From Thermoprotei archaeon (lineage in GTDB: Archaea; Thermoproteota; Thermoprotei; Thermofilales; B20-G17), in the NCBI GenBank assembly GCA_003650675.1, contig QMRH01000009.1, forward strand, positions 1 to 46,978: a stretch of DNA of 46,978 bases, in the 5' to 3' direction. Numbering within the stretch: the first letter of the stretch is position 1; each line of letters opens with the position of its first letter. Under the pieces are notes generated by a model, which ran no database searches, was not told the DNA's origin, and saw only the letters and a program-made list of their open reading frames with translations. A program made the translations under genes and the position numbers. Below are positions 25,484-34,567 of this stretch, one piece after another.

Positions 25484-27430
25484 TTAAAATGGTAATATCC
25501 AAGTTGCCTTACTTATCATTACTATGGCCGCGCTTAAGCCTATCACTACACCTTCTCCTGCCGCCACGCCAGCTACTATAACTGCTCTATGTCCCTTCCA
25601 GAACTCTTCTCCAAAGATCTTGGGGAAAATGTATTTACCTAGAACAGCGCCGATAAACGTAGGTATTGTTGATGCTGGCAGAACGAATGTTCCAGTTAGA
25701 AGCCCGACCGCTGAAAAAGGTATACCGGTAAACTTTGATAATACTTCGCCTACACCGCATACACCTAACATGAGGACAAATGATCCCACGAGAACCTCTG
25801 GTTTAAATGCAAATATCTGCCGTGAAATCCACAGAGATGTGGTTGCAGCCTGCACTGGCCATGAAATTAGTGTATAGGGATAAACTGAGGAAGGTATGGG
25901 GGCGATGCTCCAGAAGAAGCTTGTATAGAAGAAGCTCATCGTATAGAAGATCACTGCAGTAAATATGAAAGCCTTAAAGAAGTCGGATAACCTGGTCTCA
26001 GTTAGATACGCTGCTTTAACGCTTTGCGTCCAGTAAGGTACAGCTGCTGCGCTAACTATTGGGGCTATGAACCAGGGTTCTATACCCTGGTATCCGCTAG
26101 CTAGGATAGTTGCCTCCCACACGTAGGGGATCGAAATAGAGTATCCTGTTTCCCCTATGGTGCGGGTTCTGATAAGGGAGTCTAGGAAGCTCCAGCCGAG
26201 GGCCACTATGATGGTTAGCCATATTGGGAACCCAAAGCCCACCAGTGCATGGAAGAGTATTACGGACAACATAACTGTACTAATGTAGGCTGCAAGAAGT
26301 ATCTTTAAGGAAGGGTATCCCCTAACAGAGGAAGCTCTAGTCATCTTCGCCAAGCTTTTTAATGCATTAATAATGTTTCTATAGCTTTTAGCTAACACGA
26401 TTAGAGAGACGGCTATTGTGAAGCCTATCTGTGGGGCTATCCAGACCCTTATAGCCGACCTCTGGTAAATGTAGTTTATCCCTGCACCCGGAATCCATTC
26501 CTCAACCCATTGTGGAAACAGATTAGCAAGCCACGTTAAAGCTATGTGGTTCCCGAAAACCCATGTAGCTATGGATCCTATAAGCATGTAAACTGTTGTG
26601 GTGAAGGGTATTAAGACTCCACCTAAATAAGCTAGTATATCGGTTGCCAAGCCGAATAATGCTCCAGGTAAGGCGTTTTCAATACCAAATGGACCCGAAG
26701 TTAAGTCAAGCCATGGTATAGGGATCAATTGAACCTGTTGCCCCGTTATACCGTAGCTTAATGTTGGAACCCCGTAAAGAAGAACTGCATAGATCATCCC
26801 TATGAGCGCTGAAATAGTGAATACCTTCATTTTATCCGGACTACGTTCAGCCAAGGTTATGCTCATTTCAGCCTGGACTTCGGCGAATGGAAATGGAAGC
26901 TTCTCAACCTCTATGTAGAGATAGCTAAACAGGTATGTTAATGAAATATCGTATGCAACGTACATGAAGTATGATGCCACCATTATAGCTATAGGAATAG
27001 CCCATTCAGGGTGAATGAATGTTCTAAGCTCGTGGACCGGGCTATCGTATCTGGGCGCCCACCATGTTGGAATAAGCTCGGGAATGGGTTTACCTGTAAA
27101 CGGGTCTTTGAACGACCAGGTTATAGGTGACCTTACGAAATATGATCTAAACACTAGAGTTGTGAAGGGGGAGGCTGTAGCCGCTATCCCAACCATCGAG
27201 TATATTATGAACATTTCCTGTCTAGTGAGAGGACTTCCAGCTAGTATAGCGAATTCGCTGAGAAGGATTGCCGTGATGTATATTGCGGCGCTAGCTAATC
27301 CTCCACCGCTCACTAAGCTAAGGTATATTGAAACCGGCAATATCATCAGTGAGGCAAAAAGGATGGCTAGAGCAGTTCTTAAAGTAAAACCAGGTTTAAG
27401 CTCCATATTTTGAGACACAACACCCACCAC
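25484..27430 (-). CDS. OPT-like transporter family membrane protein (paralogue 4)
   Basis: 648 residues with about 14-16 membrane segments and EVEKLPFPFAEVQAE at about 174-188. The N-terminus (MELKPGFTLRTALAILF, then SPLTRQEM) closely follows that of the 2206-4143 protein, so these two are subfamily partners. I keep the GTG at 27430 because it gives nearly the same N-terminal length as the paralogue; the ATG at 27406 is a real alternative. The gene is divergent from the M28-FtsX giant protein, with 100 bp between starts, and is followed by paralogue 3. This shared control region suggests joint regulation of transport and the surface protein. Confidence 0.85.
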   Translation of the reverse strand: MVGVVSQNMELKPGFTLRTALAILFASLMILPVSIYLSLVSGGGLASAAIYITAILLSEFAILAGSPLTRQEMFIIYSMVGIAATASPFTTLVFRSYFVRSPITWSFKDPFTGKPIPELIPTWWAPRYDSPVHELRTFIHPEWAIPIAIMVASYFMYVAYDISLTYLFSYLYIEVEKLPFPFAEVQAEMSITLAERSPDKMKVFTISALIGMIYAVLLYGVPTLSYGITGQQVQLIPIPWLDLTSGPFGIENALPGALFGLATDILAYLGGVLIPFTTTVYMLIGSIATWVFGNHIALTWLANLFPQWVEEWIPGAGINYIYQRSAIRVWIAPQIGFTIAVSLIVLAKSYRNIINALKSLAKMTRASSVRGYPSLKILLAAYISTVMLSVILFHALVGFGFPIWLTIIVALGWSFLDSLIRTRTIGETGYSISIPYVWEATILASGYQGIEPWFIAPIVSAAAVPYWTQSVKAAYLTETRLSDFFKAFIFTAVIFYTMSFFYTSFFWSIAPIPSSVYPYTLISWPVQAATTSLWISRQIFAFKPEVLVGSFVLMLGVCGVGEVLSKFTGIPFSAVGLLTGTFVLPASTIPTFIGAVLGKYIFPKIFGEEFWKGHRAVIVAGVAAGEGVVIGLSAAIVMISKATWILPF

Positions 27431-27471
27431 ACTAGGGTTTTTGGCTCCTAGAGCTGGAATAAGTAAAGTGG

Positions 27472-27484
27472 ATAAATATTTAAG
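27472..27484 (+). promoter_or_regulatory. TATA-type promoter for the M28-FtsX gene
   Basis: ATAAATATTTAAG, preceded by an A-rich AAGTAAAGTGG that could serve as BRE, lies about 53 nt before the ATG at 27531. The 100-bp gap to the divergent OPT-like gene must hold promoters for both. Confidence 0.5.
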
Positions 27485-27530
27485 TGTTTTCGGAAGTTAT
27501 ACTACGCAAAGAGGATTTGGGGTAAGTACC

Positions 27531-30500
27531 ATGAAAAGAAGCATTTTAACCATATTTATGCTTCTCCTAGTAGCATCAATGTTAGCTAATACGGTTTCCG
27601 TTGCAGGACAGCCTAAACCCTTAAATGAACAAACACTCCATGGCATACTACAGAAAGTAGATCTAAGCAACATAAAGCAACATTTCAATGCTTTAACAAG
27701 CTTCGATACGCGGTTTACAGGATATGAAGGCTACTATATGGCGGTCGACTATGTTAAAAATTACCTTGAAAAAACACTACATTTAAAGGTAATATTGCAT
27801 CCCTTCAACGTAGTCGTTCCACTCGATGAAGGCTCGATAATTGAAAGACTGGATACAGGCGAAAAGATACAAGTACATGCACTTTTACCAAACCTTGTGC
27901 AGACTAGTTCTGGAACCATTGAAGGAGAACTCGTATACTATGAAAAGGGTTCACAGGTGGATGTCAAGGATAAAATCGTTATTCTCGATTATAATTCAGG
28001 CTGGGAGTGGCTCCAGATGGCAAGCCTCGGAGCCAAAGCAGTAGTATTCCTAGAACCCATGGAAACAAACTTTCAAGAGGGATTATCAAAGTTTCTAACA
28101 ACACCAATAAACTTCACACGAGTGTACGTTGACAGAGAAGATGTCACCAAGATAAAGAGATGGGGGCAGGAACACGTCCAAGTAAAGTTGACTGTTAAGA
28201 TGAAGTTCGAGGAAACAGAAGCATATAATGTAATTGGAATACTTGAAGGAGACAAAAGCGATGAAGTAATCGCCATTGCATCATATTTAGACAGCTGGTC
28301 GCCTGTACCGGGACAGGCGCCGGGAATTGATTCAGCATTTTCTACAGCAAGTCTCCTCGAAATAGCCCGTGTTCTCTCCGACACCAAGCCCCTTAGAACT
28401 ATATGGTTTGTGTTCTTTGGAGGACACTGGCAGGGAATAGAAGGTGCCAGAGCTTTCGTCCGCGACTACTATTTCAGCGAAGAAGTCCAGTCGGGGAACC
28501 CGAAGATATGGATGCTCATGGAGCTGGACTTCACGCCTAATGGTAGGAAACCAGCACTAGTTGATGAAGGATACTTCTACTCCTATGATGGAGGAGGCAG
28601 AATAAACATCCTTGTACGCTTCAAATGGATTAAATCGATGATAAGTGAATACAGCAAAGTGTTTTCTAAGGTGGTTCTCGGCCAGGAACTTCCAACGCAA
28701 AAGATATTTGACGACGGGATAGTCGAAGAACAGTACTTCTGGTGGGCCTCAATACCTGAACCCTACTTCCTCGACACAGAAGCCCTAACTATCTGCGGAG
28801 GCTTAGGGTTTACCCTTTATACAGGAGAGGTTTTAAGGCCCGAGAGAGGAGTTCCAGTGTACCCGTTGGATAAAGTAATAAGTAATATAAATAATATTGT
28901 TTATCAGACCAAGTTTGCTTTGACTATTATATATGGTTTCGCCAACGAGCCCTCTGAAAACTGGGGTATAAGTTGGGGCGATATAAAGGGCGTTAAATAC
29001 GGTGTAAGTAGAGGAAGCGCTGTAGCCCTCTATTCTGCAGCTGGCTTTTCGACATTAAGGGGAAAAACAGTAGAGTATAGCATGGTTCACGGTAAGTACG
29101 TTCCCATAGGAAAGGCTTTAGTTGTAGTCCATAGGGGAGGACTTGAAAAATACCCGTACTTGGTGATTTACAAGTTTACCGATGAAAAAGGAAACTTCAA
29201 GGTGGATGGCCTAGCACCATACTCCGGAATGAACTATTATGGCGGTGACAGAGGCTACTACTTCGAGGGGTATATTCTAGATGATAAGGGCCGGATAATT
29301 TACGCGCCAGATCATGGACTATACGGCACACGTACCATGTCTAACTATCGTATAATAACCAGCGAAACTGTGGACGTCCTTGCAACAATGTTTAAAGTGG
29401 AGAGCAGAATATATTTATTCGACCTGGTAGACCCCTTCACCCTTACCCGTCCACTATCCACACGGCATATGAACCCCGACACAACCTGGACAAGTGCTTC
29501 CATACTCTTGACGCCCTTTAAAGCAGATACCCTAAGTGAGCCAATGAAATATTATACCGTTGTTAGAGAGACTACGGGAGTGGTCTTCCTTCCAGAGGAA
29601 GTTACACGCTTAACATTAATGATAAAATATGGCCCATTAGGTCAAATACTAGGTCTGCTGATAGACATCCCAGTTACAGAGGAAACACGTATATCAAATA
29701 CCCTACTTAAAGTAAGCGAAAACGTTTACACTTTAACTAAAGAACGGTACGATGTGCTCAAAGAATCGTTCATAAAGGTATTCACTATCGAAGAGGCCTT
29801 AAATGAGGCTAGAATACTATTAGAAAACGCCGCCACCAGCCTCCAGTCGTTTAACTATTCCGGCGAAAAGTACGGTGCAACCTTCGGCTGGCTGTGGAGC
29901 TTAAAGGCATATTTTGCTACAATGAGCGCTATAAGGGATATTGTCGGAACAAGCACCATATTCTTCGCGATACTTCTACCGTTCGTATTCTTTTTTGAAC
30001 GACTTGCACTAAACTTCGAGGGATACAAGCGATTCGGTGCGTTCGTCGCTCTCTCAGCAGTACTATTATACATTTTCTCGCTCATCCACCCGGCAGCTAA
30101 ATTAGCCTCTAACATCTACGTCGGCTTCGTGGGTATAATTCTTGGAGGAATATTTATAATAATACTCCTCCTCTTTGCGGAAGAATTCAGAAACATTCTG
30201 AAGGAGTTACGCAGGAAGATTCTAGGAGAGCATTTCATAGAGAAGGGTACCATTTCCTCGATGCTTCTCTCGTTCTCTGTGGCCATTGAAAACATGAGAG
30301 TAAGGAAGCTGAGAACGTTCTTGGTGCTTTTAACCATAGCTGTAACAGTGTTCAGCTTGGTATCCTTATCCTCGTTCAGCTTCGTAATATCGGTGTATGA
30401 TAAACAGCCTGTATCCCTAGATCAAGCACCCCAATATGAAGGTGTATTATTGAAGCTTGGTACCGGCGAACCTGGGACTCTCCTAGATCCAAAGATAATA

Positions 30501-31964
30501 GAGGATTTAAACAACATGCTGGGGGACAAAGCTATAATAGCTCCAAGGGTATGGGCCTACCCGCCTACCTTGAGAAACGTTGTTCAATGGGTTATTGAAG
30601 CCAATAACCGGACGACAACAATCCATGCTATACTAGGTCTCTCGCCCTACGATCCCCTAAACCCCGTTAAATTGAAGACAAGCGACGTATCATTCTTCTT
30701 CACAGAGGAGTCAAAATATGTGTGTTTCGTGCCCAGGGAAATGGCTGAAGCTCTAGGTGTAGAGACAGGCGACAAAATCAAGGTCAATGGAATAGAACTC
30801 ACCGTACTTGGCGTATACGACGCAAGGATTTACGATAAGGTTGCTAGAGATGTTGACGGTACTGAAATAACGCCCCTTAACCCCGAAAGGTTAACCGCCC
30901 TCTTCCTCCAGGAGTTGCCTCAGGAAGAACTTGTACCTCTACCATCCTCTGACCTTATAATAGTTCCAGCCAGCCTCGCTATAGAGATGGGAGGAAACAT
31001 AGCCAGCATCGTAGTCATGTCAAACAATACTTCATTCCTAATAAACTTCGCCGAAAACCTGGCTGCCCACACCTCATTTACAACCACGATAAGTTTGAAC
31101 GGGGAAGTCTACCATCTACAGTATAGGACCATAAACGTTATACGAGGATTAGAGTACCTCATAATACCTTTAGTAATAGGTTCCCTTAACATCTTCATAA
31201 CGGTTCTCGGTAACATAAAGGAGAGAGAAAGGGAAATCGGCATTTACAGTGCTTTAGGACTTTCACCGAGAGGTGTATCAGCACTCTTCCTAGTTGAAAC
31301 GTTGACGTACGGTTTCACCGCAGTTGTCCCAGGCTATATACTGGGAATAATATTCAACATATACCTTGTATCCAATAACCTTCTGCCCCCAGGCTTCTCC
31401 GTCAACTATACCTCGTCGGCCGAAGTATATGCAATAGGCTTCACTCTTCTAGCCACAATCGCAGGCGTAATCTACCCAATTTACAAAGTCTCGAAGGTTG
31501 TTACACCATCCTTCGAGAGAAAATGGAAGATAACAACAAAGCCTGTAGGCGATCGATGGGAGATACCATTACCCCTATCAATACCTTCTGAAACAGAGGC
31601 CAAAGGAATACTATTATACCTATATGAATACCTTAGGGCATTGACCGTAGAAAGCGACCAACCCTTCATTGTACGTGAAATCGGCATAGTACCAGACAAG
31701 CAGGAAATACGCATGAAGGTGGCATTAAAACCCCTTGAATCGAACGTGACGCAAACCTCTATCATAAGCATTTATAAACAAGAAGAAAACAAGTTCGGAT
31801 TCGTCGTCTTCGTCGAAAGACTTACCGGTAGAAAAATGGTGTGGAAGTCGTCGAACTACAGGTTCATTGACTCCATCAGAAAACAGCTTTTAACGTGGAG
31901 GCTTATAAGCCCCCAGAAACGCAGAGAATACATCCAAAAAGTTTTGAAGGGTATCTGGCAATAA
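27531..31964 (+). CDS. Giant membrane protein: degenerate M28 peptidase head fused to FtsX/MacB-like module
   Basis: 1477 residues from the ATG at 27531, which begins a clear signal peptide (MKRSILTIFMLLLVASML). An upstream in-frame start at 27441 would bury that signal. About 40-480 is a PA-plus-M28-like head: GAKAVVFLEP, SYLDSW (near 250), GIDSA, GHWQGIEGARAF (near 298), LMELDF. The Asp ligands survive but the first zinc His and the catalytic Glu pair do not. A beta-rich region containing an Ig/CNA-like segment (near 560-600) follows, then three helices (about 804-887), an FtsX-type helix after RVRKLRT (about 924-957), a MacB-like insert, and three helices (about 1207-1317) around REREIGIYSALGLSPRGV. 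The cytosolic tail resembles that of the 6273-10232 protein. No partner ATPase is nearby. It is divergent from an OPT-like transporter. Confidence 0.85.
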   Translation: MKRSILTIFMLLLVASMLANTVSVAGQPKPLNEQTLHGILQKVDLSNIKQHFNALTSFDTRFTGYEGYYMAVDYVKNYLEKTLHLKVILHPFNVVVPLDEGSIIERLDTGEKIQVHALLPNLVQTSSGTIEGELVYYEKGSQVDVKDKIVILDYNSGWEWLQMASLGAKAVVFLEPMETNFQEGLSKFLTTPINFTRVYVDREDVTKIKRWGQEHVQVKLTVKMKFEETEAYNVIGILEGDKSDEVIAIASYLDSWSPVPGQAPGIDSAFSTASLLEIARVLSDTKPLRTIWFVFFGGHWQGIEGARAFVRDYYFSEEVQSGNPKIWMLMELDFTPNGRKPALVDEGYFYSYDGGGRINILVRFKWIKSMISEYSKVFSKVVLGQELPTQKIFDDGIVEEQYFWWASIPEPYFLDTEALTICGGLGFTLYTGEVLRPERGVPVYPLDKVISNINNIVYQTKFALTIIYGFANEPSENWGISWGDIKGVKYGVSRGSAVALYSAAGFSTLRGKTVEYSMVHGKYVPIGKALVVVHRGGLEKYPYLVIYKFTDEKGNFKVDGLAPYSGMNYYGGDRGYYFEGYILDDKGRIIYAPDHGLYGTRTMSNYRIITSETVDVLATMFKVESRIYLFDLVDPFTLTRPLSTRHMNPDTTWTSASILLTPFKADTLSEPMKYYTVVRETTGVVFLPEEVTRLTLMIKYGPLGQILGLLIDIPVTEETRISNTLLKVSENVYTLTKERYDVLKESFIKVFTIEEALNEARILLENAATSLQSFNYSGEKYGATFGWLWSLKAYFATMSAIRDIVGTSTIFFAILLPFVFFFERLALNFEGYKRFGAFVALSAVLLYIFSLIHPAAKLASNIYVGFVGIILGGIFIIILLLFAEEFRNILKELRRKILGEHFIEKGTISSMLLSFSVAIENMRVRKLRTFLVLLTIAVTVFSLVSLSSFSFVISVYDKQPVSLDQAPQYEGVLLKLGTGEPGTLLDPKIIEDLNNMLGDKAIIAPRVWAYPPTLRNVVQWVIEANNRTTTIHAILGLSPYDPLNPVKLKTSDVSFFFTEESKYVCFVPREMAEALGVETGDKIKVNGIELTVLGVYDARIYDKVARDVDGTEITPLNPERLTALFLQELPQEELVPLPSSDLIIVPASLAIEMGGNIASIVVMSNNTSFLINFAENLAAHTSFTTTISLNGEVYHLQYRTINVIRGLEYLIIPLVIGSLNIFITVLGNIKEREREIGIYSALGLSPRGVSALFLVETLTYGFTAVVPGYILGIIFNIYLVSNNLLPPGFSVNYTSSAEVYAIGFTLLATIAGVIYPIYKVSKVVTPSFERKWKITTKPVGDRWEIPLPLSIPSETEAKGILLYLYEYLRALTVESDQPFIVREIGIVPDKQEIRMKVALKPLESNVTQTSIISIYKQEENKFGFVVFVERLTGRKMVWKSSNYRFIDSIRKQLLTWRLISPQKRREYIQKVLKGIWQ

Positions 31965-32035
31965 AATAATCTTTTTAACTTTTATTTTAACTTAAAGAAA
32001 AATAAACTATTGTATACACTTATTTTAAGGGCGAA

Positions 32036-32563
32036 ATGAAGGAATCTAGGGAATCCCGCAGGCTCGGTAGATTCCAAGTAATGGCGTTACTCCAAGCAGC
32101 CAGATACTATGTTTTAACGGGAGACCTCAATAAAGCCAAATCCTTCGGGCTTAACAGAGCAATATTTTATGCTTGGGCGAAACATTATGGTAAATTTAAG
32201 ACTCCAAAACAGAAGAAGATTGGGAGACCCGTTCCCACACAACTACCCGAGAAACACCATGAGAAAACTATGGTGTACATTGGAAACGAGGGTGTATTCG
32301 TGTCTCCTAGAGGATGGTTTATTATAGGAGATAAAGAGCAATTACCACAAGATTTTGACAGGAATATTGCAACTAGAATAAACTCCCTATTTCCATTCAA
32401 TGAGGCATGGAAGGCAGCTGTAGACTATGTTAAGGCGTTCAGCAAAGAAGTTTTATTAGATCAACAGAAGTTCTTTGAAAGAGTCTATAAACCTGTAAGA
32501 GATAAATTCCACGCCATAATAGAGAGAAAGAGGAAAACTTCCCTCGAAAATTTCTTAAAGTAA
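32036..32563 (+). CDS. Conserved hypothetical basic protein
   Basis: 175 residues, soluble and basic at both ends. The N-terminal 60 residues look like a helix-turn-helix-like or tetratricopeptide-like helical unit (LLQAARYYVLTGDLNKAKSF, then LNRAIFYAWAKHYG), followed by a Lys/Pro-rich linker, a beta-hairpin (MVYIGNEGVFVSPRGWFIIG) and two C-terminal helices. I do not recognise the family; an archaeal DNA- or RNA-binding protein is possible. ATG start with a weak AAGGGCG site. Its 3' end overlaps that of the convergent thymidylate kinase gene by 9 nt. Confidence 0.65.
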   Translation: MKESRESRRLGRFQVMALLQAARYYVLTGDLNKAKSFGLNRAIFYAWAKHYGKFKTPKQKKIGRPVPTQLPEKHHEKTMVYIGNEGVFVSPRGWFIIGDKEQLPQDFDRNIATRINSLFPFNEAWKAAVDYVKAFSKEVLLDQQKFFERVYKPVRDKFHAIIERKRKTSLENFLK

Positions 32564-33151
32564 CCCTGACTCTCTCAGTTTTTCTTCGACCACCCTGAAA
32601 ATCTCTCTCTGTACATCTTTTATGCTCTTATTTGTTTTAATTACGATTCCCCCATATTCCTCTGCTAGCCGAAAGAAATTTTCTCTCACTCTCCTTAATT
32701 TCTCTATTTCTTCGAATAATTCGAGACCCAGCCTGCTTTTCCCGATCCTGCGGATAGCTATCTCGGGTTCAAGGTCCAGCACTATGAGTATGTCAGCGTG
32801 GGGGAAACCTTCATTTATCCTTTTAAGCCAGCTATAATCGCATTCAAGGGACCCGTAAGCCAGGCTTGAGTAGAGGTATCTGTCGCATATTATTATTTTA
32901 CCCTCCTTTAAAGCAGGTAGAATGTAGTGTCTTACATGGTGGCTTCTATCAGCCGCGAAAAGGATCTGGAGGGTCCAGGGATCAGTCTTCCATTCACATC
33001 GGAGAGCTGCCTTAATTAACCCGCCTATGAGACCATCTGTAGGCTCCTTAGTGAGAACGACCTTGAAGCCCAATTTTTCGAGACTATCCTGGAGTAGAAA
33101 AGCCTGTGTAGAGAGACCTGCACCATCTATACCCTCGAAAACTATAAACAT
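32555..33151 (-). CDS. tmk: Thymidylate kinase with altered Walker A motif
   Basis: 198 residues from the ATG at 33151, which has a GAGGGGA ribosome site. Order of motifs: P-loop FEGIDGAGLSTQ (5-16), TKEPT, the DRYLYSSLAYG dTMP-binding/DRX motif, and the lid region (RIGKSRLGLELFE). It should phosphorylate dTMP to dTDP. The usual Lys of the P-loop (GxxxxGK[ST]) is Leu13; the codon is clearly CTC. All other motifs look intact, so it is either an enzyme that places a positive charge elsewhere or an inactive/novel-substrate homologue. ThyX at 42085 makes dTMP, so a kinase is needed; whether the genome has another copy cannot be seen here. Confidence 0.88.
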   Translation of the reverse strand: MFIVFEGIDGAGLSTQAFLLQDSLEKLGFKVVLTKEPTDGLIGGLIKAALRCEWKTDPWTLQILFAADRSHHVRHYILPALKEGKIIICDRYLYSSLAYGSLECDYSWLKRINEGFPHADILIVLDLEPEIAIRRIGKSRLGLELFEEIEKLRRVRENFFRLAEEYGGIVIKTNKSIKDVQREIFRVVEEKLRESGLL

Positions 33152-33223
33152 TCCCCTCAATTCGGAAAACCCAAGTTATACAGAAAAAGAAAGTTTAGAA
33201 AGTTTTCGTTTAGATTTAGGAAT

Positions 33224-34567
33224 CTATGCCGTATGCGTTGAGGTGTGAAGGTTTTTAACCAGTATGTACGGGGTTCTGGTGGGGATACCTACCTCCCACC
33301 ACTTTATGTCATACACCTCTCTACTCAAGGCGGCTATGTTCTGCAGTAGGGTTGGAAGTCTATCCGCTATCCTCAACTTATAGATAGGCCTCACTATTTC
33401 ACCGTTCTCTATGAGGAAGAGAGCGTCTCTTGTTATGGTGGAGAACACTCCCTCAACATAGTTTTGAAGCCTAGTATACCAATTGTTTGTAACTAGGATG
33501 CCCCTTTCAACTTCTCTAATCAATTCATCGAGAGTATATTCTCCTGGTGGGATTCTCAGGCTCCATGGATGCGGCCAAAGCCACCCAGCATTTCCAGTTG
33601 ACTTAGCTCCCATCTTTGCCGCTGTTTTACTGTTATGGAGAAACGTCTTTAAGACACCTTCCTTTATGATGGGTTTAGTGTACGTGGGAACACCTTCTGA
33701 ATCGAATGCTGTGGATCCAGCGGACTCAGGTTTACGGGGATCGTCTATTAATGTGAAGATGCTTGAAGCAACCTTGTCGCCGGGTTTTTTATTCATGAAT
33801 ATAGAAGTTCCCATCAAGACCGAGAATGCACTGCTCATTCCAGCCACCAGGTTTAACAGGTTTCCAGCGACCATAGGAGACAATATTACATCGTATACGC
33901 CCGGTTCTCCCGGTTCAGGATGCTTTGCTCTCGATGCCAAGCGTGCTGCTTCGAGAGCCATCTTCCTGAGCCTCTCCTCCTTTAGCATCCTCGAACCATA
34001 TGCCCATTGGCCTGAACCTTTGCCCGCAAATGCTCTGAGGTAGGCTTCAAGATAAGTGGCATCCTCGTATAAATTCACATCTTTTGATGTCGCTAAAGCC
34101 TTTTCAGAGTATACGAAATCTATCATTCCAGCTACATAGTCGATGTCTTCTTCAAACGCCGTATTTATTATCATCTCAGTAAGGTCGCTGGGATCATTCA
34201 TGGTATTTAGGATCCTTTTATCCACCAGTCCTTCAAGGGGTTCGATGGATTGAGGTTCGGGAAGAGGGGCGTAAAAGGGTGAAGGAGGACTCAACTTAGC
34301 TGTCTCCTTTAATTCACCGAAAACTTTTTCCGTGTCCTCGAGTTTTGCAGGAGATTGCTCTACAATTATTATTCGGCCTTCCTTTGCAAGGTAAATTCCC
34401 ACATTAGCTACCGTCCAGTTTTGTATAACACTGGGCTCACTGTTAGCCACCTTAACCATGACCTCTTTTTTACGATGTACCTGTACGGCTACTTCATCGA
34501 ACCCCTCTTCTAACGCCTTCTTGACTAAGTTGCCTGCGATTTCAAGGAGAAAATCTTTACCATTCAT
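33224..34567 (-). CDS. pmbA: TldE/PmbA family metalloprotease subunit
   Basis: 447 residues, normal for TldE/PmbA. It has the family's N-terminal helices and DEVAVQVHRKKE strand, and the C-terminal barrel with SPMVAGNLLNLVAGMSSAF, FDSEGVPTYTKPIIKEG and the KTFLHNSKTAAKMG segment; like other TldE proteins it lacks the HExxxH zinc motif. TldE pairs with TldD to form a protease whose closed chamber degrades unfolded or modified small peptides. Its ATG overlaps the TldD stop by one base (TGATG), so the two are translated together. The final residues (HTSTHTA) are an unusual polar tail. Confidence 0.93.
   Translation of the reverse strand: MNGKDFLLEIAGNLVKKALEEGFDEVAVQVHRKKEVMVKVANSEPSVIQNWTVANVGIYLAKEGRIIIVEQSPAKLEDTEKVFGELKETAKLSPPSPFYAPLPEPQSIEPLEGLVDKRILNTMNDPSDLTEMIINTAFEEDIDYVAGMIDFVYSEKALATSKDVNLYEDATYLEAYLRAFAGKGSGQWAYGSRMLKEERLRKMALEAARLASRAKHPEPGEPGVYDVILSPMVAGNLLNLVAGMSSAFSVLMGTSIFMNKKPGDKVASSIFTLIDDPRKPESAGSTAFDSEGVPTYTKPIIKEGVLKTFLHNSKTAAKMGAKSTGNAGWLWPHPWSLRIPPGEYTLDELIREVERGILVTNNWYTRLQNYVEGVFSTITRDALFLIENGEIVRPIYKLRIADRLPTLLQNIAALSREVYDIKWWEVGIPTRTPYILVKNLHTSTHTA

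Noticed and set aside
27441-27530. An upstream in-frame start that would lengthen the M28-FtsX protein by 30 residues
   Set aside because: It would bury the clear signal peptide that begins at 27531 and overlap the TATA box at 27472-27484.
33483-34043. Plus-strand open frame of 186 codons opposite pmbA
   Set aside because: Lies wholly antisense to a well-supported TldE/PmbA gene and shows no recognisable domain.
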